10,630 nt of DNA, taken from Vicingus sp036171675. Its GTDB lineage: Bacteria; Bacteroidota; Bacteroidia; Flavobacteriales_E; Vicingaceae. Shown here in pieces: positions 1-7,211 of this stretch. Positions within the stretch are counted from its first letter, which is position 1, and each line of letters opens with the position of its first letter. The stretch is from positions 1-10,630 of the forward strand of contig JAVHRO010000115.1 in NCBI GenBank assembly GCA_036171675.1, written 5' to 3'. The translations under genes and the position numbers were made by a program. The notes below the pieces were generated by a model. The model made no database searches. It was not told the DNA's origin and saw nothing but the letters and a program-made list of their open reading frames with translations.

Positions 1-7
1 TTGAGAT

Positions 8-53
8 AAAAAAAAGAGGCTGTCTATTTCTTTTTAGACACCCTCTTTTTTTT
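8..53. terminator. Strong bidirectional intrinsic terminator
   Basis: An inverted repeat pairs 8-26 with 35-53 around an 8-nt loop (27-34). The core is AGAGGCTGTCTA against TAGACACCCTCT with a single C-C mismatch, and it is flanked by an A-run on the left and a T-run on the right. Either strand therefore gives a stem followed by a U-tract. It can end a plus-strand unit entering from the left edge and also the minus-strand porin operon, whose last stop codon lies about 180 nt away. The 176 nt between this hairpin and the operon contain no convincing gene. Confidence 0.85.
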
Positions 54-229
54 GTTATTTTCAATATGTAGTTAGTCATCTAATATCAACTATTCAAGCA
101 TGAATATTGATTTGCCCTCGCTTATAAATTTGGAAACAGGTATTTGAAAAATAGAAATCAACAACGAAATAGTGCTGAAGAAGAATTAAATAGTGCAAAT
201 CAGCAGAAATAACATCCCTTAAATCTACT

Positions 230-724
230 CTATTTTTTATTTTTCTTAGCTAGTTGAAACAAAATTAGCGATACTGATGTGGTAAAAGTTACCGTCATTA
301 ATATGCCTGAAAAAACCACCACATATTTAAACCAAATTACTCCACTCCACATAATCCATATCCCTCCAAAAGTTAACAATAGTGAAACAAATGGCTCCAC
401 AATTAACACTTTTTTAAGTACTGGAGCCAAATTGGTTAATAACAATATTCCTCCCAATAAAAAAAATATTAACGACATGGAAAGCACATGATTATGTACC
501 ATAGTTATAATTTCCTTTTCTGGTTTTTTAAATTTCATAACCACAGCTACTTCATTATTTTCATTGCCCAAATATTGTTCTTCCACTCCGTTAATTGAAG
601 CATTTGTATTTTCATTAACAAAAATTAAACCTGTGTAGAATCCAAAACTCAAGGTAATTAAGAAACAAAAAATTAATAGTTTAGCCGATTTTGGCAATGA
701 TGAAAGTTGTCCTTCTAATTTCAT
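230..724 (-). CDS. Four-helix inner-membrane protein of the porin/FMN operon
   Basis: This 164-residue protein belongs to no family I can name. Hydrophobic stretches suggest four membrane helices at about residues 15-36, 79-99, 107-129 and 133-157, with a polar loop (37-75) after the first helix, probably facing the periplasm. A His-x-His (H77, H79) lies where that loop enters helix 2, and these are the only histidines in the protein, so they are candidate heme or metal ligands. The tail is short and lysine-rich, as expected for a cytoplasmic end. The ATG overlaps the stop codon of the FMN-protein gene by one base (TAATG), so translation is probably coupled. It is the last gene of the operon. 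The context suggests the inner-membrane partner of the flavin protein, either passing electrons or moving a substrate; this is inference. Gene reality is high confidence, function is low. Confidence 0.85.
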   Translation of the reverse strand: MKLEGQLSSLPKSAKLLIFCFLITLSFGFYTGLIFVNENTNASINGVEEQYLGNENNEVAVVMKFKKPEKEIITMVHNHVLSMSLIFFLLGGILLLTNLAPVLKKVLIVEPFVSLLLTFGGIWIMWSGVIWFKYVVVFSGILMTVTFTTSVSLILFQLAKKNKK

Positions 725-1233
725 TATATGGCTCCTTTAGTTTTTAGTTGTTGTAAATAATTGGTTACTCCTTGCACATCTGCAGTTAAAGAACGTGCAG
801 AAATAGTAGCGCCCGAAATTCCTTGAATATCATTACCAAATTTCATTTCGTTCGCATTTTTCTTTGCTTCGAATTGTTTAAGCCAACGTTTATTGGCTAT
901 TTCGCCTCCATAATCTTCTCTATACGCTAGAACTTCAATAGTTTTTATACTTAAATCTATATTGTAAATGATCATATAATCGAAAAAATCGACCCTGCTT
1001 TTGGCTCTTGAAATTACCAAATATGCAACCAACTTATTATTAACTAGTAATTTATGAAGTTGAAAATCATTACTATAAACATCCTGTTTTGTCAAATTTA
1101 TTTGCTCTTTCTTTACTACCTCATTTACCCAAATCGACTGAATGATTTTATTCATCTTTTTTTGAATACCTGTTGGTAAGTCGGCACTAATTCCTAAAAA
1201 TCCAATAACAACTAATAATGCTAATTTTTTCAT
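724..1233 (-). CDS. Exported FMN-binding domain protein
   Basis: This 169-residue protein starts with a short hydrophobic segment (residues 3-17, after MKK) that acts as a signal peptide or anchor, so the rest should lie in the periplasm. Residues about 65-162 match an FMN-binding domain of the NqrC/RnfG type. Visible marks are YREDYGGEI (about 104-112), a Trp and QF near 117-121, and the flavinylation motif SGATIS at 140-145. In this family ApbE attaches FMN to the last Thr or Ser of the motif, here S145. No apbE gene is visible in the window. The gene starts 10 nt after the porin stop, and its stop overlaps the start of the four-helix protein gene. A single-domain FMN protein outside a full Rnf or Nqr operon is likely to be an electron carrier at the envelope, for example for metal reduction; that role is inferred. 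The domain call is firm. Confidence 0.9.
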   Translation of the reverse strand: MKKLALLVVIGFLGISADLPTGIQKKMNKIIQSIWVNEVVKKEQINLTKQDVYSNDFQLHKLLVNNKLVAYLVISRAKSRVDFFDYMIIYNIDLSIKTIEVLAYREDYGGEIANKRWLKQFEAKKNANEMKFGNDIQGISGATISARSLTADVQGVTNYLQQLKTKGAI

Positions 1234-1243
1234 CTAATTAAAG

Positions 1244-2467
1244 TTAAAACCAAATACCTATACCTAAATTAAATTGTTTTGTGAACGAGTTAGTTGAAAG
1301 TTGATTTCGCATTAACTGATAATCAGCTTTAAACGCAGCGCCAGTTGAAACCTTGTAAGTTAAACCCATTGTAAGAAGATTTACCGCGTACAAATCATTT
1401 TTTATCAATCCACCAGACATTTTAAAATTGGTATCATAAAATTCATAACGACCAAATACAATCAATTTTTCTTCGGTGTTTTTAACAAACCCTAAAACGT
1501 TGTAACCCAATTCCGCATAATACCCTATCATTACCTCTCCAATATCATTTTGGGTAAACTTGTTATACTGAAATGAATTAGAATTGGTAAAATATAATAA
1601 TTCTCCTCTCGCTTCAAAATTTTTGTAATTATACCTAGCATCTAATCCAACCGCACCGATTAATAATATTGACGAATCAGCTGTTGCTTTTCCATCCACA
1701 TCAGAATTAAGGAGGTTGTCATATAAAGTGGACTGCGTTTTACCGTAATAACCAGAAATTCCCAATTTTAATCCAGGAACCCCATAAAAATCAATTTTAC
1801 TTGAAATACCTGGCGAACTTATGGTGTTTTCTCCAACCTCTTGTCTTCCTTTTTTATAACCCAATGAGCCATTTAGTATTCCGCCATCATCGTTGTTATA
1901 ACTTTGAAATCCATTTACAATGTAAAGTTGATACCGTAACGAAAGTTTATTCATATTTCCTAAAAATCCAGCTCCTAATTCGCGCCATGTGGTTGGTACT
2001 ATTTTTGTATCAACCATTGGTCGTTCTACTCCATTAAATGTTAATGGTTCATGATATTCGTTAATAATTCCCATGGGGATCACCATTAAACCTGCTCTAA
2101 AATTTAGATATTGATTGTTCTGTAGTAGTTGGTAATTTAAAAAAGCTTGTTCCAATTCAAGTTCAACATGATGTTCCATTTCCATTTCTGAAACAAAGTG
2201 TGTACGATTATTAAACTTATATCCAACAAACAGAACCATTCTATGCACATCTAAGTTGCCGTTGGATTGTGAACTATCGTTAAATTGTTGATTATAATCG
2301 ATTTGCGCATAAGCCCCAATAGTTACTTTATTAGATTCATTATCTTCCACAATTTTTTGAGCAGCGTTCATTGGAGCATTAGTAAGTGTATCTGCTTTTT
2401 TTACTTGTGCCAATGTTAACTTTACCGTTACAATTAAAATTAAAATCACCAGTATTTTCTTCATCAT
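1244..2467 (-). CDS. Outer-membrane porin, OprO/OprP-like
   Basis: This 407-residue protein has a signal peptide (MMKK, then a hydrophobic core, cleaved near LAQ at residues 19-21). A short linker is followed by a beta-barrel made of alternating hydrophobic strands, ending in Phe (IGIWF), the typical outer-membrane assembly signal. The segments EMEMEHH...ELEQAFLNY (about 94-112) and RAGLMVIPMGIINEYHEP (about 124-141) are characteristic of the Bacteroidota proteins annotated as phosphate-selective porin O/P. That name does not establish phosphate as the substrate. It is the first gene of a three-gene operon with an FMN-binding protein and a membrane protein, and a perfect inverted repeat lies directly upstream, so it is probably regulated. 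Two tandem ATG codons (2467, 2464) follow an A-rich leader without a Shine-Dalgarno sequence, and either could be the start. The porin call is firm; the substrate is unknown. Confidence 0.9.
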   Translation of the reverse strand: MMKKILVILILIVTVKLTLAQVKKADTLTNAPMNAAQKIVEDNESNKVTIGAYAQIDYNQQFNDSSQSNGNLDVHRMVLFVGYKFNNRTHFVSEMEMEHHVELELEQAFLNYQLLQNNQYLNFRAGLMVIPMGIINEYHEPLTFNGVERPMVDTKIVPTTWRELGAGFLGNMNKLSLRYQLYIVNGFQSYNNDDGGILNGSLGYKKGRQEVGENTISSPGISSKIDFYGVPGLKLGISGYYGKTQSTLYDNLLNSDVDGKATADSSILLIGAVGLDARYNYKNFEARGELLYFTNSNSFQYNKFTQNDIGEVMIGYYAELGYNVLGFVKNTEEKLIVFGRYEFYDTNFKMSGGLIKNDLYAVNLLTMGLTYKVSTGAAFKADYQLMRNQLSTNSFTKQFNLGIGIWF

Positions 2468-2481
2468 AAATGTTGTTATTT

Positions 2482-2504
2482 TTATTTAGACTAATTCTAA
2501 ATAA
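2482..2504. promoter_or_regulatory. Perfect inverted repeat, probable repressor operator
   Basis: TTATTTAGA (2482-2490) and TCTAAATAA (2496-2504) are exact reverse complements separated by CTAAT. The element sits 15 nt before the porin start codon, next to a weak -7-like box (2509-2516), so a bound protein would cover the likely transcription start. Its symmetry and A/T-rich TTTAGA...TCTAAA arms resemble operators of homodimeric metal repressors (DtxR/MntR or Fur type). The assignment to a regulator family is inference from shape and context. Confidence 0.6.
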
Positions 2505-2508
2505 TATG

Positions 2509-2540
2509 CAAATTAATCTATTTATTTTATAAAAAAACAT
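2509..2540 (-). promoter_or_regulatory. Weak candidate promoter of the porin operon
   Basis: On the minus strand TTAATTTG (2516-2509) matches the Bacteroidota -7 box TAnnTTTG except at its second base. An ATG at 2540-2538 sits in place of the -33 TTG, 21 nt upstream. Transcription would begin near 2502, inside the inverted repeat, and leave a leader of about 35 nt. The match is imperfect, which would suit a regulated promoter. Confidence 0.35.
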
Positions 2541-2664
2541 GATTTTTATCAGATTTTAACTCAAACCAAAAAACTCATATTAAACAATACAGGAACCAAG
2601 TATTATCCTATCAAAAATAAATAACTTACCCTACAATAAATTAAATAAAATTGCAATTTTTAAG

Positions 2665-2672
2665 TACATTTG
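2665..2672 (+). promoter_or_regulatory. -7 promoter box of the S9 peptidase gene
   Basis: TACATTTG is a full match to the Bacteroidota -7 consensus TAnnTTTG. It predicts a start near 2679 and a leader of about 35 nt before the ATG at 2714. No good TTTG is present about 19-21 nt upstream, so the -33 element is degenerate. Confidence 0.5.
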
Positions 2673-2713
2673 ACCAACTTATTAAAATCAACAATTCTTT
2701 AAATTAATTCAAT

Positions 2714-4609
2714 ATGAAAAAAAATTTCATCGTAGTTTTCTTGATGGTAGCTAGTTTTTACAGTCAAGCTCAGGTAATGACTCCTGAAATACTGTCAGAA
2801 CTTAATAAAATTAATGCTATTGCAGTTTCTAAAGACGGAAAAGATGTTATTTACTCGGTATCAAAATATGATATCAAGTCAAATTCAAAATTAGCAAAAA
2901 CCTATAAAATACCTGTAATTGGTGGGCAACCTACTGAAATTAATAATGCAGAATCGATGTATGTGGATCATACGATATCACCAAAAGGAAATTATGCTTT
3001 GATCACTAACGATGTAAAGGTTAAAAAAGTAATGGGGACCGATTTCTATCCAGAAATCAAAAAATCGAATGTTTACATATACGAAAGCCTTAACTACAGA
3101 CACTGGGACGAGTGGGAAGATGGAATGTTTAGCCATTTAATGTTAAAGGATTTGTCTGTACCTAAAGGCGAAGAGTTGGATTTAATGATGAATGAACCTT
3201 TTGATTGTCCACAAAAACCATTTGGAGGAGATGAAGATTATATCTGGAACAATGATGGAACAAAAATTTTATATGTTACAAAAAAATCATTTGGAACAGC
3301 TTATGCAATTAGCACCAATACCGATATTTATTCATACGATTTAGCTACCAAAACCACCACTAATCTTACCGAAGATAACAAAGGTTACGATATACTACCA
3401 TCTTATTCAAAAGATGGAATTTTAGCTTGGTTGCAAATGGAAGAAGATGGTTATGAGTCAGATAAAAACAATTTAGTGATTCTGCAAAATGGAGTTAAAA
3501 CCAATTTAACCAAACAATGGGACGGTACTGTAGAAAAATACAGTTGGAGTCAAAATGGTAAAGAACTTTATTTTACAGCTCCAATAGATGGAACCATTCA
3601 ATTATTTAAAGTAGCTATACCTGTTAAAGGACTTCCACAAATAAAACAAATTACCGAAGGTCAATTTGATATTACCAACATAATTGGACAATCTGCCAAC
3701 CTTTTGATTGTTACCCGTACTGATATGAATCATGCCACAGAAATATACTCGGTAGATTTAAAAACGGGAAAAATGGCTCAAATTACACACGCCAACGATG
3801 CCTTATATGCTTCTTTAAAGTTGAGTAATGTAGTTAAACGAATGATTAAAACTACCGACGGAAAGGAAATGCTTACTTGGGTAATTTATCCTCCTGATTT
3901 TGATTCAACTAAAAAATACCCTACCCTGCTTTATTGCCAAGGTGGTCCACAATCTGCTCTTTCACAATTTTATTCAGCACGTTGGAATTTTCAATTGATG
4001 GCAGCAAATGGCTACATTGTTGTAGCTCCAAATCGACGAGGAATGCCTGGATATGGTGTTGCATGGAACGAACAAATTAGTGGCGATTGGGGAGGTCAAA
4101 ATATGCAAGACTATTTATCAGCTATTGATGAAGTAAGTAAAGAAAAATATGTAGATCGAGAATTGCTAGGTTGTATTGGTGCAAGCTATGGTGGTTATTC
4201 TGTTTATTATTTAGCTGGAAACCATAACAAACGTTTTAAATCGTTTATTGCTCATGATGGCGTTTTTAATACCCGAAGTATGTATGGAACAACCGAAGAG
4301 CTATTTTTTGTTAATAAAGATTTAGGCGGACCTTATTGGAAAAATCCAAATTCAAAAGCATATACCGAATTTAATCCAGTTACATACGTAGATAAATGGG
4401 ATACTCCAATAATGATAGTTCAAGGAGGCAGAGATTATAGAATTTCAACTGGTCAAGGATTAGAAGCTTTTCAAGCTGCTCAATTAAAAGGAATTAAAAG
4501 TAAGCTATTATACTTTCCTGAAGAAAACCATTGGGTATTAGACAGTCAAAACGGTTTGGTTTGGCAAAAAGAATTTTATAAATGGTTAAAAGAAACCATT
4601 ATAAAATAA
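2714..4609 (+). CDS. Secreted S9 family peptidase (prolyl oligopeptidase / DPP-type)
   Basis: This 631-residue serine peptidase has a signal peptide (1-19, cleavage after SQA) and no lipobox, so it is probably periplasmic. Residues about 25-360 form the beta-propeller region that gates access in S9 enzymes. It includes a YRHWDEWEDG segment (128-137) that I associate with the dipeptidyl-peptidase / acylaminoacyl-peptidase-like group in Bacteroidota. Residues about 385-631 are the alpha/beta-hydrolase domain. Its nucleophile is S491 in GASYGGY, the acid is probably D574 in GGRDYR, and the base is H606 in EENHW. CQGGPQ (408-413) probably supplies the oxyanion hole. All catalytic residues are intact, so an active exopeptidase that trims peptides imported for nutrition is expected. 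The exact specificity (DPP4, DPP5 or acylaminoacyl type) cannot be read with certainty. It is a single-gene unit, divergent from the porin operon and ending at a hairpin. Confidence 0.93.
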   Translation: MKKNFIVVFLMVASFYSQAQVMTPEILSELNKINAIAVSKDGKDVIYSVSKYDIKSNSKLAKTYKIPVIGGQPTEINNAESMYVDHTISPKGNYALITNDVKVKKVMGTDFYPEIKKSNVYIYESLNYRHWDEWEDGMFSHLMLKDLSVPKGEELDLMMNEPFDCPQKPFGGDEDYIWNNDGTKILYVTKKSFGTAYAISTNTDIYSYDLATKTTTNLTEDNKGYDILPSYSKDGILAWLQMEEDGYESDKNNLVILQNGVKTNLTKQWDGTVEKYSWSQNGKELYFTAPIDGTIQLFKVAIPVKGLPQIKQITEGQFDITNIIGQSANLLIVTRTDMNHATEIYSVDLKTGKMAQITHANDALYASLKLSNVVKRMIKTTDGKEMLTWVIYPPDFDSTKKYPTLLYCQGGPQSALSQFYSARWNFQLMAANGYIVVAPNRRGMPGYGVAWNEQISGDWGGQNMQDYLSAIDEVSKEKYVDRELLGCIGASYGGYSVYYLAGNHNKRFKSFIAHDGVFNTRSMYGTTEELFFVNKDLGGPYWKNPNSKAYTEFNPVTYVDKWDTPIMIVQGGRDYRISTGQGLEAFQAAQLKGIKSKLLYFPEENHWVLDSQNGLVWQKEFYKWLKETIIK

Positions 4610-4636
4610 GCACTATAACCAAATTAGCTAATTCTT

Positions 4637-4677
4637 TTAAGCATGATCATAATTTCTGAAATTATGACCATGCTTAG
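4637..4677. terminator. Long hairpin between convergent genes
   Basis: The arms 4639-4655 and 4659-4675 pair over 17 positions with one mismatch around a 3-nt loop. The mismatch is A-C in the plus transcript but a U-G wobble in the minus transcript. Flanking bases add one T-A and one T-G pair. It lies between the stop codons of the S9 peptidase gene and the GT51 gene, so it probably ends both units. Neither side has a good U-tract, so it may instead act as a 3'-end stabiliser. A perfect 12-bp palindrome, AATTAGCTAATT, lies just before it at 4622-4633. Confidence 0.6.
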
Positions 4678-4700
4678 TTAAACAAAATTAATAGCAAAAG

Positions 4701-6695
4701 TTAATTCAATTGTTGGTCATCCAGTTGATATGAGCTCGTGTCCTTTTTAAGCAATAAACTTTTTGCAGGCGTTGCCAATTCAATAGTATTGTTAAGGTTA
4801 TTTTTTTGATCTTCAGTAATAATTCCTTTTGACAAAAGATGCTCTGCAATAAAGCTAAAATATGCTTTTGTATTTTCATTTAACTTGCCTTGTTCATCAA
4901 ACTGATACATAAACCATTTTGGACGAGGTACTATCATTGCTAAAAAGATGCTTTCTTCTAAATTAAGTTGTGAAGGCGTTTTATTAAAATAAAAATTAGA
5001 GGCCTCTCCAATTCCAAAAACATTAGGCCCAAGTTCAATAATATTTAAATAAACCTCGTACATTCTCGATTTGGTAGACAACCTATTGTGTTCAATTAAC
5101 CAAACAATGAGTGCCTCTTCCAATTTACGGGCAATGGTTTTATTGCGTCGTAAAAACACATTTTTTACCAACTGCATAGAAATAGTGCTTCCGCCCCTAA
5201 CAAATCGTTTTTGTTTATAATTTTGGACTATAGATTCACTAAATCTTCGTTCATTAAACCCATGATGGTTATAAAAATTGCCATCTTCAGAAGTTAATAT
5301 GGCGTTTTGCAAATATGGACTAATTTGTTCTATTGGCGTATAATTTGGATTTAAACTACCAACCTCAAAAGTTCTAACGGCCACATCTTTATCGTAAACG
5401 GTATACTTAAATTCGTTATTAATTTTACTTAAATCACTTGCGCCAAAAGTAATAATTTTAAATTGATGTGGATTCAGTGACGAACTAAACACAATATGGT
5501 CAGGGGTTTTAGTATCGAACTTAAAACGCAGTTGATAATCGAGTTTTCCTGAAGTTTTTATCCCTTCAAGATTGGAAAATAATCCCGTAGGTAACGATTC
5601 AAAAAAATCAGACGCATCTAACATTGGAGTATTAATGTTGAGCGTAAGCTTTTTAGTTGGACTCAATTGCAATTTTATGTATGGCAAAAAACTTATTTTA
5701 TTCAGTTGTACTGAGCTTGTGCTATCGAGTTGAACATAATTATTGCCGACAGTTACATTATAATTAAAAATACACTTATCTATAATTACATTTTTTGGAG
5801 AAATTCGCCAATGATTAATTGCTAAATGGTTCAATTTGGCCGTTCCTTGTAACTGTAGTTTGTGGTCGATTAAATTAAAACGATTTATACTAAAGGATAA
5901 GGTATCAGCCGAAATTTTTAAATTATAATTCGAATTAAAAAATGGAAACAGCGAACTTTTTACATTACTATACATTTTTAACTGTGTTGTTTTCTCAATA
6001 TTATCAAATGTTCCATCTATTTGCCATTCCGATATATCTTTGTTTTCCAACAAAATGTATTTGCCATAGAAATGGCTGTCATGAATTTCTATTCCTGGAG
6101 CGAGGAGTTGATAATTCATACTATCTGTGCTCAACGAAAAATTTAAATTATTTACGTTTAAATCGGATGGGATAATATCAAACAATAAATTCAACATGTT
6201 GTTTGAAACTTCAGCATAATTAACCTGTTTTAATGGATATTTAACCTTTTTAGCTTCATTTTTTAATAAAAAAGTAAAATTATCTTGTCCATTCTTTTTT
6301 ACTAAATGGAATTGTAAGGTGTCCATCTTTAATTCAGAAAATCGCACATGTGTTTTTAGTAAATCCCAAAAACTTAAATTGGCACTAATTGAACCAATAT
6401 ACATTAAGGTATTGTTCTTAGTATGTTCGTTTAAATGAATATTTTTTAGTTCAATGGTCTTTATTCCAGTAAAATAAGTTTTTCCAATGGTTATGTTCGC
6501 TTTATATTTTTCTGAATAAATTCCTAAATATTTATTAGCCATGTAATTTAATAACACGTTACGAAAAGTAAAAAAGCAGAGCACCAATAAAACTAAAGTT
6601 AACGATGCATATTTGACAGTAGAATAAAGATTTTTTTGATGTTTTCTTAGACCATCTAAAAGACTTAAAATTAACAATGAAAAATGCTTAAACAT
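4701..6695 (-). CDS. Membrane-anchored GT51 peptidoglycan glycosyltransferase with large periplasmic domain
   Basis: This 664-residue protein polymerises lipid II into glycan strands at the periplasmic face of the inner membrane. One N-terminal helix (about 29-46) anchors it. Residues about 55-440 form a long beta-rich region resembling AsmA-type domains (repeated short strands such as IELKNIHL and LNVNNLNFSL). Residues about 455-610 carry all the GT51 motifs: TSEDGNFYNHHGF (468-480, catalytic E470), GGSTISMQLVKN (501-512), RKLEE (523-527, second key Glu E527) and KSRMYEVYLNIIELG (542-556). No transpeptidase domain follows, so it is monofunctional like MtgA in chemistry, but far longer than MtgA's roughly 240 residues because of the added middle domain. 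It is the last gene of a three-gene operon. Its ATG follows the aroK stop by one codon in the same frame. The enzyme call is firm; the job of the middle domain is unknown. Confidence 0.92.
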   Translation of the reverse strand: MFKHFSLLILSLLDGLRKHQKNLYSTVKYASLTLVLLVLCFFTFRNVLLNYMANKYLGIYSEKYKANITIGKTYFTGIKTIELKNIHLNEHTKNNTLMYIGSISANLSFWDLLKTHVRFSELKMDTLQFHLVKKNGQDNFTFLLKNEAKKVKYPLKQVNYAEVSNNMLNLLFDIIPSDLNVNNLNFSLSTDSMNYQLLAPGIEIHDSHFYGKYILLENKDISEWQIDGTFDNIEKTTQLKMYSNVKSSLFPFFNSNYNLKISADTLSFSINRFNLIDHKLQLQGTAKLNHLAINHWRISPKNVIIDKCIFNYNVTVGNNYVQLDSTSSVQLNKISFLPYIKLQLSPTKKLTLNINTPMLDASDFFESLPTGLFSNLEGIKTSGKLDYQLRFKFDTKTPDHIVFSSSLNPHQFKIITFGASDLSKINNEFKYTVYDKDVAVRTFEVGSLNPNYTPIEQISPYLQNAILTSEDGNFYNHHGFNERRFSESIVQNYKQKRFVRGGSTISMQLVKNVFLRRNKTIARKLEEALIVWLIEHNRLSTKSRMYEVYLNIIELGPNVFGIGEASNFYFNKTPSQLNLEESIFLAMIVPRPKWFMYQFDEQGKLNENTKAYFSFIAEHLLSKGIITEDQKNNLNNTIELATPAKSLLLKKDTSSYQLDDQQLN

Positions 6696-6698
6696 ATC

Positions 6699-7208
6699 TT
6701 AAATATTTTCAATAATCTGTTTTATTGTAATATTTTTTCCTTCTATTATCACATGAGATTGATTGTAAAACAACTCACGCTTAGCTAATAAATCTACCAC
6801 AAATTTTTTCAACTCTTCGTCGGTTTTATTTATAAGCAAAGGTCGTTGCTGTTTAGCAACTACTAATCGTGATATTAACACGCCTGTATTGTATTTTAAA
6901 TAAATACTTTTTCCTGTTTTATTGATAACTTCCAAATTATTGTTAAAACAAGGTGTTCCTCCGCCTAAAGACATTACGAAACTGTCGTTTGAATCAATAC
7001 TATCGTTAAGTACTGCGGTTTCAATACCTCTAAAATAATTTTCTCCTTTGGTATTAAAAATATGTGCAATACTATCGTGTTCTTGCTCTTCAATGAGTTG
7101 ATCTAAATCTAAAAAAGTCAAATTTAATTTTTTGGCAATTTTTTTACCTAAAGTAGATTTTCCACTCCCCATAAAACCAACTAAAAATATTTTGTTAGTT
7201 TTAATCAA
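6699..7208 (-). CDS. aroK: Shikimate kinase
   Basis: This 169-residue enzyme phosphorylates shikimate to shikimate 3-phosphate with ATP, in the cytoplasm, in aromatic amino acid and chorismate synthesis. Visible motifs are Walker A GFMGSGKS (11-18), FLDLDQLIE with the substrate-binding aspartates D34/D36, FRGIE with R60, the glycine loop GGG (82-84), the lid arginine R122 in QRPLL, and R144 in RELFYNQ. Length is normal for the family. The start codon is TTG at 7208. The frame has a stop two codons upstream, and the next Met lies inside Walker A, so no ATG or GTG is possible. It follows the dehydrogenase stop by one codon in the same frame and precedes the GT51 gene by one codon, so reinitiation by the same ribosome is likely. 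No other aromatic-pathway gene is visible nearby. Confidence 0.95.
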   Translation of the reverse strand: MIKTNKIFLVGFMGSGKSTLGKKIAKKLNLTFLDLDQLIEEQEHDSIAHIFNTKGENYFRGIETAVLNDSIDSNDSFVMSLGGGTPCFNNNLEVINKTGKSIYLKYNTGVLISRLVVAKQQRPLLINKTDEELKKFVVDLLAKRELFYNQSHVIIEGKNITIKQIIENI

Positions 7209-7211
7209 GGT

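Noticed and set aside
100..212. Plus-strand ATG frame of about 36 codons with one internal TGA (145-147), reading like a charged, Gln/Asn-rich tail; possible gene remnant.
   Set aside because: It is too short, has no recognisable family, and its composition is what AT-rich DNA gives by chance. A pseudogene call would need a related intact gene.
279..491. Plus-strand open frame of 70 codons.
   Set aside because: It lies antisense within the four-helix membrane protein gene, has no leader or family features, and reads as a shadow.
1801..2037. Plus-strand open frame of 78 codons inside the porin gene.
   Set aside because: It is antisense to a well-supported porin and its odd aromatic/Leu composition reflects the opposite strand.
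4622..4633. Perfect palindrome AATTAGCTAATT as a possible operator.
   Set aside because: It lies between convergent 3' ends beside a terminator, where no promoter is expected, and 12-bp AT-rich palindromes arise easily by chance.
5942..6175. Plus-strand open frame of 77 codons inside the GT51 gene.
   Set aside because: It is antisense to a gene with intact motifs and shows no domain or start signal.
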